From contig PXDL01000342.1 in the NCBI GenBank assembly GCA_003566395.1, forward strand, positions 1-14,996: a DNA stretch of 14,996 nucleotides. The letters run 5' to 3'. Below the pieces are notes generated by a model that did not search any database, was not told the origin of the DNA, and saw nothing but the letters and a program-made list of their open reading frames with translations. Both the position numbers and the translations under genes were made by a program. The DNA is from Balneolia bacterium. GTDB taxonomy: Bacteria; Bacteroidota; Rhodothermia; Balneolales; Cyclonatronaceae. Shown here piece after piece: positions 1-8,800 of this stretch; the first letter of the stretch is position 1; each line of letters opens with the position of its first letter.

Positions 1-54
1 AATCATCGCTGTAAACACCCGCTGTATCTTGTTTATCTGTGTTTTCATACTCAT
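1..54 (-). CDS. Start of a downstream operon gene, cut by the window edge
   Basis: An ATG at 54-52 opens a frame of 18 codons that is still open at base 1; it reads MSMKTQINKIQRVFTAMI. It begins only four bases after the stop codon of the 1325-residue secreted protein, so it is very probably co-translated with it. The basic start followed by a hydrophobic turn fits the first part of a signal peptide, which would make the product an exported or outer-membrane protein. In related phyla, PorV/PorQ-type outer-membrane proteins often follow such TonB receptor and T9SS-substrate pairs (from memory), so that is a reasonable guess. Too little sequence is present to show it. A second ATG lies two codons in (48-46). 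Confidence 0.5.
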   Translation of the reverse strand, partial: MSMKTQINKIQRVFTAMI

Positions 55-58
55 GCCT

Positions 59-3000
59 TTATTTAATGACCGCAAATTTACCCGTCTTCTCACCTATGCC
101 GGGGGCCGTAACGTGATAGATATACACCCCGTACGCCAGCTCGAGATTGTCTTTGGTTAACATATCCCAGACGTAGCGTCCGCTGTCGATCGGGTTGTTT
201 ACATTAATTGTCTGAACCAGCCTTCCCGACACTGAAAAGATGCGTATGGTACACTGAGACGGCAGGTTCGTAAAGTGAAGCTGTCTGATACGCGTCTGAT
301 CGGCACCGGCAGGACGAGGCTCGGCCAGGTGCGTACCGATATAGGGATTCGGAACCACACGAATTTCATCAAGACGTGATTTGGCAAGTTCCGGGTCTTC
401 AGACGGCACATGCGAGTCGTCGATCGTGAATTCGAAAATGTCGTCGCTGGTAAACTCGCTATTCTGGTTCAGTATGATGACGTCTCCGGCACCGGCGCTG
501 AATACCTGACCCGACTCGTACGGCTCAAGAGTGAGTTCCCAGGCTGTTTCAAGCTGTCCGGTTTCCGGATTCGGCTCTTTAATATAGATTTTGTCGCTGT
601 CTGTACGACGCTTATCGCCGTGATAGACCGACGCAAAACCGGAGTGCCCGCGCTGGGAAGCGCTGATTCCGGGATGCGGCAGATAACCGAACTCAACCGG
701 CTCACCGGTATCCCGGTTTATGACGCGGAAGTTGACATCCTGCGAAGGAGCCCGCATGGTCATGGCGCCGCGACTGACAGACATTTCCGCAGACTGAGTT
801 CTTCCGACGGCCGCCGCCCTGCGTTCGGTTAGAAACTCAATTTTGTAATTGGCCGAACTTCCGTTTACACGCTGTGCACGGACAGTAGCCGGAACGCGGG
901 CGTGGGTACGAGACTGCCACTCAGCCATACGAAGCCTTGATCCCGGACGTGCTTCTCTGCCGGATGAAGGACTGTATGTATCGTTTACCACGATTAGCTT
1001 CACACCGTCGAAAACCGGAAGGTCTTCACCGGAGAAATCGTCTCGTTCTTCATAGATCACCCGGTCGTTGGTTACGTCAATAACCGAGAAACTTTGAGTT
1101 TGACGCCAGGTTTCGCCCTCGGAAGTTACTTCTTCATCTTCGAAGACAATCCTGTAGGTTGTGTTGGGTCTTAAATCACGGGGATCCAAAACGGAGGCGA
1201 TAACGGTTCCGGTTGCCTGACCGGCCTGATCCACTCTGCGGACATCCACATCGGCCGGTCCTACATAACCGATTGACTGCTGACCCGGAACAACAAGCTT
1301 CACATTTTGACCGGCGGTAAGGGAGCCGTCCGGATTAATACTCAGATTCACCGGTGATTCCGACGGAGCGATATCTGCAATTGCAGCGCCGCTGTTGTAG
1401 GCGGTTACCACGTAATAGTACTGGCGCCCGTTGATCACGTCGGTATCCACGAAATGACGTTGAAGCCCGGAGTCGTCACCGAGATAAAATTCCAGACCGT
1501 TAATATCAATCGGATGGTTTCCGGTGATGCCGTTCTCAAGGTCGAACTGGGCAATTGGCTGCAGGAACTGCACGTTACCGCGCCCATCGGTGATTCGACG
1601 TGAATCGGCCAGGGCCGGATCGGTTGAGCGGTAAACCCGGTATCCTTCAAAGTTTCTCGGGTTCACGCCGAGACGATCGAGGAAGCGGTCGAAAACGGCT
1701 TCAGCTTCGTCATCCCAGTAAAGCACCACATAGCCGTCACCGGGTACCGCTCTAAGGTTCGGAGGAGGAGGCGCAATGGCAAACTGATAGTTGGCATCGA
1801 ACGCCCTGAAAGCGTTGGCGAGCTGCTGAGTAACAAGCTCTTCATCCGCAGTATTAGTCGGAGTACCGGTTTGGGCTACCGATACCGCAATAGCAAAACG
1901 CTGGATAGAACCGGCCCTCAGCGGGAAAAAGCTTGAGGTAATCATCTGATCGGTATCCTGGGTGGCCGGAGGTGCTTCGGGAAACAGACCCGGCACCATG
2001 TAGCGTCTCCAGATCTGGCCGTCGTTAAACTCAAGCGAGCCTGCCGATATAGCGGTGGCCGATGTAATACCGATCGCATCGGTCTCGCGAACGTCGGTTT
2101 TGTCGATATTCGGCTCGCCGGGGAAAGCTGTAAAGGCACCCGAACTTGGTAATCCGGACCCTTCTCCCCGGATGCCCGTTCCCTCAACGCCGTCGATCCC
2201 CACATCATCACGGGGCGTCCAATCCTGGTTGTTATCGAAGAAATCCTCACGGGATTCGTCGATCATGGGGGCAGCGGTGAACTCGTTCAGGTAAAAATTG
2301 TCGAAAAATTCTTCAGGGAAAATGGGTTCGCTTGGCCTGCGTGAATACAATTCCTTCAGTGCTTCCTGATACTCCTCAATAATCTGTGCGAAATCGGGAT
2401 CATTAGCAATGCGCTGCTCCACCCATTGATCAGGGATTATCATACCGCGCTGTATATTCAGGCTGTCGGTTGGCACCCATTGGCCGTCTATTTCGGCCCA
2501 ACCTGTTGCATCTATGCCGGGGTAGCCGTTATGACCTCCGTAAAATCCGTCCCATAAATAATTGATATGGCGTACGGCACGCGTAGTCGGTACCGGATCA
2601 CCCGGGAGGAAACGTGTAAGGGTTAAATGGTTGGGCTGATTTTCATCTATCAATCCGTTGAGGTCGTCATCGATCAGGTTACGGTGGCGCGCCTGTAGGG
2701 TATCTTCCCGCACCGTCATTCCACCGGCCGGTAGCAGCACCTCACGTGCCTGATCCCGAGCATCATAGGTAATTACCGTTACATCACCGGCCTCAGCTGG
2801 CGGATAACGGAACAGGCGGCGATTACCGGCTTGATCTGTTAATACAATCGGGCTGCCGGGCTGAAGTTGTCGCTCGGCAAAATTCTGTTCGGTGAATAAG
2901 GGCACAATTTGATTGGAGAGTACATCAGAACTTGAAATAAACCCGCCGCCGTCTTCGGTAAGCAGAGAATAAAGATCGGCATTACCCGGATCGTAGAGTG

Positions 3001-4036
3001 AACCGCCTCCGAAGTAAAAGTCGCTGTCGCCGTCATTATCTATACCGTCAACATCATTCCCGGGTGTTTCAAGGAATCTAATAGCAGCCACGCCTATGGC
3101 CGTGCCGTCAAATTCGGGCGGAGATTGTGTTGGTGTAATATCGGTATAGAACGCGATGGAGCGCTCCTGATCAAAAAATGGAAAATCGTTTTCCGGAGTA
3201 CCCACCCAGTCGGCCGTCCACAGCATGAACGAGACTTTATCATAATCGAACCGGCTGTCGTTGCGGATTTCAAAAATATTGAAATGCACGCTGCTTATAA
3301 GGTTTTGAGTCCAGGCCAGAATCCGGGAGTCCATCACAAAACCAAGCCCGCCTCGTGAGGGATCTTCGGGATCCGGCAGCCAGCGTCCTTCCTGTGACAA
3401 ACGGGTATAAAGATCATCTCCGGAGCGATAGAAAAATTCCTGATCGGCATTAAATATGTCTTTTCCGAAAAATCCGTTCCACTGATCAGGCCAACCGGGA
3501 TCGTTGGGATCGTCCAGTTTATCCGGCCAGAAATCGGGCCAGGTATTTCCCTGAGATGAACCCGGTCCGCGGTCGCTTCGTGCAAGTTCGGAAGAATCGG
3601 GATTAAAGTAGCCCGGAATCGGGTTTTTATCCCAGCTCTCACCGGTTTGAGGATTCGTACGGTAGTTAGGGGAAACCACTACCTGCAAATCATCTCCTGT
3701 GTTTTGATCAACGACTTCCGCACCGGTGAAAATCGATACAAAATAGATATACCGGCGGTTGGTGTTTTTGGGAAACTCAAAATAGAGTTCATCCACGTTT
3801 GAGTCGTTGGTCCGGCCGGAGAAGCCGAAATTATGATAGGTCGCACGCAGGGTGTTGGCATCCAGAATAGACTTGCGCCGCTCTTCAAAGGAAGACCGTT
3901 CGTCACTGGGCACATTGTCTGTAGGAGTTTGTGCAACTGTAACTGCATACGGGGCAATGCCGGCCAGGCAGGTAACCAGCACGGCCAAAAGGGTTCTGTG
4001 TAGCATGTTGCGTCGGTGTTTAGATAGAATATTCAT
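59..4036 (-). CDS. Large secreted protein with fibronectin-like domain and T9SS-type C-terminal domain
   Basis: A 1325-residue exported protein, probably displayed on or released from the cell surface. Residues 1-36 form a signal peptide: a basic start, a hydrophobic core and a likely cut after Val-Ala-Gln. A Trp-rich stretch lies near 165-187 (repeated WPD, then WNGFFG). Two acidic Asp/Asn/Gly loops near 327-337 and 455-465 resemble calcium-binding loops. A fibronectin type III-like domain lies near 755-880 (YVVLYWD, YRVYRS, YYYVVTAYN). The last 103 residues (from 1223) hold VVPNPY, TIRIFSVSGRLV, a GVYIYHV strand and end in KFAVIK, as in type A T9SS sorting domains and the related FlgD-like fold. 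The ATG shares one base with the receptor stop (TAATG), which suggests translational coupling. A later ATG at residue 11 would give a tidier signal peptide. No catalytic motif was recognised. It could be a surface partner of the receptor, although it is not SusD-like. Confidence 0.88.
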   Translation of the reverse strand: MNILSKHRRNMLHRTLLAVLVTCLAGIAPYAVTVAQTPTDNVPSDERSSFEERRKSILDANTLRATYHNFGFSGRTNDSNVDELYFEFPKNTNRRYIYFVSIFTGAEVVDQNTGDDLQVVVSPNYRTNPQTGESWDKNPIPGYFNPDSSELARSDRGPGSSQGNTWPDFWPDKLDDPNDPGWPDQWNGFFGKDIFNADQEFFYRSGDDLYTRLSQEGRWLPDPEDPSRGGLGFVMDSRILAWTQNLISSVHFNIFEIRNDSRFDYDKVSFMLWTADWVGTPENDFPFFDQERSIAFYTDITPTQSPPEFDGTAIGVAAIRFLETPGNDVDGIDNDGDSDFYFGGGSLYDPGNADLYSLLTEDGGGFISSSDVLSNQIVPLFTEQNFAERQLQPGSPIVLTDQAGNRRLFRYPPAEAGDVTVITYDARDQAREVLLPAGGMTVREDTLQARHRNLIDDDLNGLIDENQPNHLTLTRFLPGDPVPTTRAVRHINYLWDGFYGGHNGYPGIDATGWAEIDGQWVPTDSLNIQRGMIIPDQWVEQRIANDPDFAQIIEEYQEALKELYSRRPSEPIFPEEFFDNFYLNEFTAAPMIDESREDFFDNNQDWTPRDDVGIDGVEGTGIRGEGSGLPSSGAFTAFPGEPNIDKTDVRETDAIGITSATAISAGSLEFNDGQIWRRYMVPGLFPEAPPATQDTDQMITSSFFPLRAGSIQRFAIAVSVAQTGTPTNTADEELVTQQLANAFRAFDANYQFAIAPPPPNLRAVPGDGYVVLYWDDEAEAVFDRFLDRLGVNPRNFEGYRVYRSTDPALADSRRITDGRGNVQFLQPIAQFDLENGITGNHPIDINGLEFYLGDDSGLQRHFVDTDVINGRQYYYVVTAYNSGAAIADIAPSESPVNLSINPDGSLTAGQNVKLVVPGQQSIGYVGPADVDVRRVDQAGQATGTVIASVLDPRDLRPNTTYRIVFEDEEVTSEGETWRQTQSFSVIDVTNDRVIYEERDDFSGEDLPVFDGVKLIVVNDTYSPSSGREARPGSRLRMAEWQSRTHARVPATVRAQRVNGSSANYKIEFLTERRAAAVGRTQSAEMSVSRGAMTMRAPSQDVNFRVINRDTGEPVEFGYLPHPGISASQRGHSGFASVYHGDKRRTDSDKIYIKEPNPETGQLETAWELTLEPYESGQVFSAGAGDVIILNQNSEFTSDDIFEFTIDDSHVPSEDPELAKSRLDEIRVVPNPYIGTHLAEPRPAGADQTRIRQLHFTNLPSQCTIRIFSVSGRLVQTINVNNPIDSGRYVWDMLTKDNLELAYGVYIYHVTAPGIGEKTGKFAVIK

Positions 4037-6924
4037 TAGAAGGACATCTGGAAGCCAAATTGAACCCGTCTCGGTTCGGCGAACCTTCCTGGATCCTGAT
4101 AAAATCCGGGATCGGCGCTTTCAAGCGGCCTTAGCGGTAGATCGGGGCTGCCGCTGTCGGTGAAGACCGAGCTGGGGTTGCGGGCATCGAGCAGGTTGTA
4201 CACGTTAAAGAACAAGCCGACTTCATACCCCGCCAGACTCATGTTCTTATACATATTCAGGTCCAGCGTAAAGCTGGTGGGCATGCGCAGGCTGTTTGTG
4301 ATGATGTCGCCTGTTGAGGTAATACCGACACTTCTGGGCACATTTGCCGAGGGTGTGTACGGCAGACCACTGCTGAAACGCTGCACGATATTAAATCCCC
4401 AGGTGTCGCGGGCATAAAAGAATGTGGAGTTCAGCACGTGGGTGCGGTCCCAGTTGGCGTTGGTCAGGAACCGGGCGAGATTCGTACCGGTCGTGTCACC
4501 AGAGGCAACTGCCGCAAAAAATTCAGCGGCCGGATCGGAGTTGGAATCCTCTGCAATCGAGAAGGTGTAATCAACCCCGAAACTTACACGGCGGGTTACG
4601 CGCTGGTTAATGGCGGCCGTAATTCCGCGAATGTTGGCATAGTCGCGGTTAATCCAGGTTCCGTAACGTACACTCGGGATGGCTGTCGGGTTGATCGGGC
4701 CTGAAGAGACGTAATCACGCTTATCTTCATAAAAAATACTTAGGTCCAGAGCCGTACCGGTAAAAATTTCCTGCTGAAGACCAAGCTCATACTTCACGCT
4801 TTGCTCCGGTTTAAGATCGGGATTACCAAACGGACCCTGGGCACCGGAAATACTTTGAAGTAACAGTTTGTCTCCGTTGTAAAGACGGTTGTAATCGGGA
4901 ATCTGGAAGAAGTAGCCGTAGGAGAAATGGATTACACCATTGGCCGAAATAGGATAAGCAATACCAAGTCTGGGACTAAGCTGCCATTTTGCGCCGGCTT
5001 CCTGCCAGAAACCGTCCTCACGATCGGCATAACGTTGAGTAAGTCGGGGCCGGTCGCTCGCGGGAATTCTGCCGTTCGGCATAAAATAATCGAACCGGAG
5101 GCCTGCATTTATAATAAGATTGGCGTATTCAATCCGATCCTGAATATAGGCGCTAAGTGTTAGGGGCTTGCGAGTCCAAACTTCATGGCCGGGGGTGTTC
5201 TCCCGCGGCACACCCAACTCAAGCGCCCGGTCGCCCTCTATCTTGTCATTGGGGAGGTCATCTGGGAAGGGCTGCAAATCGGCCCCACCTGATAAGGGCA
5301 CAAGGCCGAAGTTCCGGAAGTTGAGCACATCGGCCTGAACGTCAATTCCGGCTTTTATAAAGTGCTGATCGTTGACCTGGTGGTTGTATTCAATCTTACC
5401 GATAAAGGTTCGGGTATCCCTGTTGAAAAAGTTGTTACTGGTTCCGAATCGAGAAAAACGTGCTTCAGCGGGTTGAAACTGCTGCGGGAAATCTCCGGTT
5501 CGTTCGAAATTCAGATGGCGCCGGTCGTACGGATTGCCGTATAAGGAGGTCTCGAATGCATTGTAACGCATCGCAAGGTTGGCCGTCATAAACATATCTG
5601 CCGACGGTGTCCAGGTTGTCCTCCAGTTCAGGTAATGGCTGTTTCTCTCCGTTTCCGGATTATTAGCTGCCACCAGCCGACCACCATGATTGTAGCCGCG
5701 GCTGAACTCCTGACTGATATTTCCTATCAGGTTGAAACGGAACTGACTGCTGGCATTCCACTGCAGATTTCCCTGAAAACTGACGGTTTCAAACGGGTGC
5801 ATGGAAACTTTGGTGCTGTCACGGAAGCCTTCATCAATATAACGGATTACATCGCCGTCGCTTTCTAAAATAGTGATCCACGGGTCTTCTTCACGGATGG
5901 TGTGCCCGTACAAGTTTACCGGGTTACTTGCCGATACCTGGGTATAACCGGGCTCCCAGATGGGGTTACCCGCATCATCGAAGTTCGGGACAATCGGCCC
6001 CTGAGGTGAGAAAGCGTTGTAGCCGTAAAGCCATCCTTCATTCCGAAAACGACGAGCCGTGGCAAAAAAGGTGAGGCGGTCACGAATGATGGGTCCGGAT
6101 ACGCTGGCCTCAATATTGTACTGATGAATCGGGTCCACATCGCCGAACTCAGAAGGCGCTCCGGGGTAAAGCCCGGTCCGGCCGGTTGCGTATTCCCCGC
6201 CCCAGATTCGCACATTGCCCTGGAAATTGTTGGTACCCGAACGCGTGGCGATGTTGATGATACCCGAGGTAGCCTGACCGTATTCGGCATTAAAGGCACC
6301 GGAAACCACCTGAAGTTCTTCAATAGCCTGATTATCCACTCTCAGGCCCTGTCCGCGGTCATAATCATCGGAGACCCGGACTCCGTCAACTATATAAGCG
6401 ACTTCCGAAGCGCGTCCACCACGGATGTGGATGCTTCCTCCCGGTCCCACGGTAACACCGGCCTGAAGCTGGACAATATCACCCACTTCCTGTACCGGCA
6501 GCCGCTCAATATCCTGGCGGCTAACACGCGATTCGGAACTGGTAAGATCCCGGATTACTACATCGCGGGTGGCGCGAACCACAACCTCTTCTCCTTCAAT
6601 CACCGATTCCGTCATTCGCATGTTCAGTTCGGTATTGAGGTCGGTACGTACCAGCACATCTTCAACAATCTGCGTGGAGTAGCCGATGTAACGGAATTCG
6701 ATGGTGTAAGTACCCGGACGCACATTCAGTATCCGATAGTTTCCATCGAAATCGGTGGTGGTACCTTGTGTAGTACCCTGAATAATAACCTGTGCGCCGA
6801 TAATCGGTTCACCATCTGCGGCATCGGTTACGGTACCGGTTATACGCCCGGCCTGAGCCTGTAGGGCATCCACCGCGAACAATCCGATAAAAATGGCAAA
6901 CAAAAGTTTCGTAACCTGTTTCAT
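4036..6924 (-). CDS. TonB-dependent outer-membrane receptor with carboxypeptidase-like N-terminal domain
   Basis: A 962-residue outer-membrane transporter that would import an unidentified ligand using energy passed on by TonB. Residues 1-24 are a signal peptide ending in LQAQA. Residues 27-107 match the carboxypeptidase-regulatory-like beta sandwich (GRITGTVTDAADGEPIIGA, then DFDGNYRI and PGTYTIEF). EGEEVVVRATR at 110-120 looks like a TonB box. The plug covers about 120-230, with the family hallmark IHIRGGRASEVAYIVDGV at 165-182 and a GIINIATRSGTN end. The rest is the beta barrel, and the last residue is Phe (FGFQMSF), as usual for outer-membrane barrels. It starts 9 bases after the PPIase lipoprotein and overlaps the next gene by one base. 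No SusD-like lipoprotein is beside it, so it is not a classical SusCD pair. The ligand cannot be read from the sequence. Confidence 0.95.
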   Translation of the reverse strand: MKQVTKLLFAIFIGLFAVDALQAQAGRITGTVTDAADGEPIIGAQVIIQGTTQGTTTDFDGNYRILNVRPGTYTIEFRYIGYSTQIVEDVLVRTDLNTELNMRMTESVIEGEEVVVRATRDVVIRDLTSSESRVSRQDIERLPVQEVGDIVQLQAGVTVGPGGSIHIRGGRASEVAYIVDGVRVSDDYDRGQGLRVDNQAIEELQVVSGAFNAEYGQATSGIINIATRSGTNNFQGNVRIWGGEYATGRTGLYPGAPSEFGDVDPIHQYNIEASVSGPIIRDRLTFFATARRFRNEGWLYGYNAFSPQGPIVPNFDDAGNPIWEPGYTQVSASNPVNLYGHTIREEDPWITILESDGDVIRYIDEGFRDSTKVSMHPFETVSFQGNLQWNASSQFRFNLIGNISQEFSRGYNHGGRLVAANNPETERNSHYLNWRTTWTPSADMFMTANLAMRYNAFETSLYGNPYDRRHLNFERTGDFPQQFQPAEARFSRFGTSNNFFNRDTRTFIGKIEYNHQVNDQHFIKAGIDVQADVLNFRNFGLVPLSGGADLQPFPDDLPNDKIEGDRALELGVPRENTPGHEVWTRKPLTLSAYIQDRIEYANLIINAGLRFDYFMPNGRIPASDRPRLTQRYADREDGFWQEAGAKWQLSPRLGIAYPISANGVIHFSYGYFFQIPDYNRLYNGDKLLLQSISGAQGPFGNPDLKPEQSVKYELGLQQEIFTGTALDLSIFYEDKRDYVSSGPINPTAIPSVRYGTWINRDYANIRGITAAINQRVTRRVSFGVDYTFSIAEDSNSDPAAEFFAAVASGDTTGTNLARFLTNANWDRTHVLNSTFFYARDTWGFNIVQRFSSGLPYTPSANVPRSVGITSTGDIITNSLRMPTSFTLDLNMYKNMSLAGYEVGLFFNVYNLLDARNPSSVFTDSGSPDLPLRPLESADPGFYQDPGRFAEPRRVQFGFQMSF

Positions 6925-6933
6925 ATCATATGT

Positions 6934-8664
6934 TTATAATTGATTTGGAATGGCAAGCAAGCGGTCGTCATAGACTCTGGCATTAAATCTGTCGCGGGCT
7001 TCGCCGATCTTTTTCATTTTAAGTTCTTCCTCGGCCTCCGAACGCAGTACGCGCTCTACCTCGGGAATGGCTTCTTCATAGGTTAGCTGTCGCGGCTCAA
7101 CTCTGCCGAGACATTTAAAAATATGAAAGCGCGTCCCTGTGATCTGAAACGGCCCGGCATAATCGCCCGGCTGAACGTTCTTCAGAGCCGGCGCCATCAT
7201 CCCGAACTGATCGATCGGGGTATAGCCGATACGCCCGTAGTTTTCACGAGCTCCGGGGTCTGCGGTAAACCTGAGCAACAGCTCGTTGAAATCTTCACCG
7301 TCCTGCAACAGGGTCCAAACGTGGTCGGCAGCCTGCTGAGATGTAACTACAATTTCAGCCATATCAAGCTGAAGCGGCTCAACATAATAGTCCGGATTTG
7401 CCTCGAATTCGGCCTGTATCGCTTCTTCAGGAACCGTTACTTCAGAGGCGATATATTCGTTAAAACGGTCGTTGAGGTAGTTATAAAATGTCTCTTCTAT
7501 GGTGCGCTGAACATAGGCGGCGTTGTATCCCGGATGAGAGCGGACACGGTCAAGCGCATGCGAGCGATAAGCCATAGAACGCATCTGGCTTTCAAAATCT
7601 CTGAATGAAGAAACCTGCTGACGTTGGCTGAACGATGTAAAGTGAGCTTCGCGAAGGAAGTCATCAACCGTAAAAACAAAACCATTTTGCTCAATTAGCG
7701 TCCGGCCGCGTACATCTGCAGGAAGTGAAAGCTGGAGGCGATCGAGTTCAGGATTGTAGCTCAGGTATCCTTCCGGATCATTTTGTATGGCTTCCCATAA
7801 TTTGCGGGCGAGATCTTCATCCAGATCGAAAGCGGCCATGTTGTCGCGCAGGTGTGCCCTGACAGCAAGCTCCTTTTGTTGCGATCGGGCGATCATGCCA
7901 AGTTCTTCCCGCTTTTGGGCAAATTCGGTTTCCGTGATTACGGGCGTGGTAATCTGGTCGGTTACTTTTATGATGGAGTAGCCCCTGCTTGTTTTCACCG
8001 GACCCGAAATATCACCCACATCCATCCTGTAGGCGGCATCTTCGAAGGAAATATCCATGTCATCCACGGTAAAAAAGCCGAGATCGCCCCCGCTTCCGGC
8101 AAGATCGGGATTGCGAAAAATATCGGCTGCCAGCGACTCAAACGAACGTCCCTGCTCAAGTAAAGCAAAAAGGGAGTCGGCTTCGTGACGTGAGCGGGCA
8201 TACAAGTGCGAAGCTCTGACCGAAGTATTCACCCTGAAAAAAAGTTCACGAAGAATTTCGTCGGTGATCTCAACATGGTCGGTAATAAAGCGGCGTTCAA
8301 ACTCTTCCATGATGCTTTTACGCTCGATTAGCGCTTTCTGATACTGCGCATCCGGCGTTTCGTGCCAGCCCCGGTCGTGGGCGAATTCAACAACGACGTA
8401 TCGGTTCAGTCGGGAGTTCAGAACCGATTTCATGACATCCGGGCTGAGGTTCATGCTATAACCTGCTCGGGCATTAACCCGCCGGAGTTCATTCAGGTAG
8501 TGTGCTTTGGAAATTTCAAACTGGCCGACCGTTGCAAGCACTTCTTCGTTTTCACCGTCATCAGAGCTTGAACAGCCTGAAACGCCGATTATCAGCAAAA
8601 GAATTGCTGCGGTAAGAAAAAGTTTAAGGGCAGTGTTTGACCTGTTGTAGTGCCGTGAGGCCAT
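6934..8664 (-). CDS. Peptidyl-prolyl cis-trans isomerase lipoprotein, SurA/PpiC type with two parvulin domains
   Basis: A 576-residue lipoprotein foldase that likely helps outer-membrane or secreted proteins to fold. The N-terminus is hydrophobic (residues 12-28), with lipobox VSGC and the lipidated Cys at 31. The following SSSDDGENEE resembles the Bacteroidota lipoprotein surface-export signal (Ser followed by acidic residues), so it may face outward rather than the periplasm. Residues 45-140 form a SurA-N-like helical part (VGQFEISKAHYLNEL). A first parvulin domain lies near 148-236 (VRASHLYARS, then GSGGDLGFF and SRGYSIIKV). A second, more divergent one lies near 432-520 (MAEIVVTSQQAADHVW, YGRIGYTP, FHIFKCLGR). 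Two parvulin domains recall SurA, but SurA is not a lipoprotein. It is the first gene of the operon with the TonB receptor and the large secreted protein, which are plausible clients. The ATG start gives the only sensible signal peptide. Confidence 0.92.
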   Translation of the reverse strand: MASRHYNRSNTALKLFLTAAILLLIIGVSGCSSSDDGENEEVLATVGQFEISKAHYLNELRRVNARAGYSMNLSPDVMKSVLNSRLNRYVVVEFAHDRGWHETPDAQYQKALIERKSIMEEFERRFITDHVEITDEILRELFFRVNTSVRASHLYARSRHEADSLFALLEQGRSFESLAADIFRNPDLAGSGGDLGFFTVDDMDISFEDAAYRMDVGDISGPVKTSRGYSIIKVTDQITTPVITETEFAQKREELGMIARSQQKELAVRAHLRDNMAAFDLDEDLARKLWEAIQNDPEGYLSYNPELDRLQLSLPADVRGRTLIEQNGFVFTVDDFLREAHFTSFSQRQQVSSFRDFESQMRSMAYRSHALDRVRSHPGYNAAYVQRTIEETFYNYLNDRFNEYIASEVTVPEEAIQAEFEANPDYYVEPLQLDMAEIVVTSQQAADHVWTLLQDGEDFNELLLRFTADPGARENYGRIGYTPIDQFGMMAPALKNVQPGDYAGPFQITGTRFHIFKCLGRVEPRQLTYEEAIPEVERVLRSEAEEELKMKKIGEARDRFNARVYDDRLLAIPNQL

Positions 8665-8686
8665 AGTGATGTAACACTTTTTAAAT

Positions 8687-8719
8687 CAAATATCTATAAT
8701 AATGTGCTTAGCATAACAA
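8687..8719 (-). promoter_or_regulatory. Candidate Bacteroidota-type promoter of the lipoprotein-receptor operon
   Basis: On the minus strand, GATATTTG (8694-8687) matches the Bacteroidota -7 element TAnnTTTG except for its first base. A TTG (8719-8717) lies 22 bases upstream, at the usual -33 position. Transcription would begin near 8680, leaving a leader of about 15 bases before the ATG at 8664. No Shine-Dalgarno site is visible in that leader. The match is reasonable but rests on short elements in AT-rich DNA. Confidence 0.35.
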
Positions 8720-8766
8720 GGCGACGTGATTGTCATTCAAGGATACCTCTGAGATCAGGAAGCACA

Positions 8767-8800
8767 TTTGAAAAATAGTGAAAGCGCTTACATTTTCAAA
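8767..8800. promoter_or_regulatory. Candidate LacI-family operator: nested palindrome upstream of the operon
   Basis: The inner site TGAAAGCGCTTACA (8779-8792) has the central CG and dyad symmetry of LacI-family operators such as Gram-positive cre sites; six of its seven base pairs are symmetric. It sits inside a perfect 8-bp inverted repeat, TTTGAAAA (8767-8774) and TTTTCAAA (8793-8800). It lies about 50-80 bases upstream of the -33 element candidate and 103-136 bases upstream of the lipoprotein start. That position suits an activator or an upstream repressor site. No regulator gene is present in the window, so the protein that binds it is unknown. Confidence 0.4.

Noticed and set aside
6124..6864. 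A 246-codon frame on the plus strand
   Set aside because: It lies entirely antisense to the plug and N-terminal domain of the TonB receptor, whose protein features are unmistakable; the frame is a by-product of codon use.
4036..8664. A classical SusC/SusD polysaccharide utilisation locus
   Set aside because: There is no SusD-like lipoprotein and no glycosidase; the lipoprotein present is a parvulin-type isomerase.
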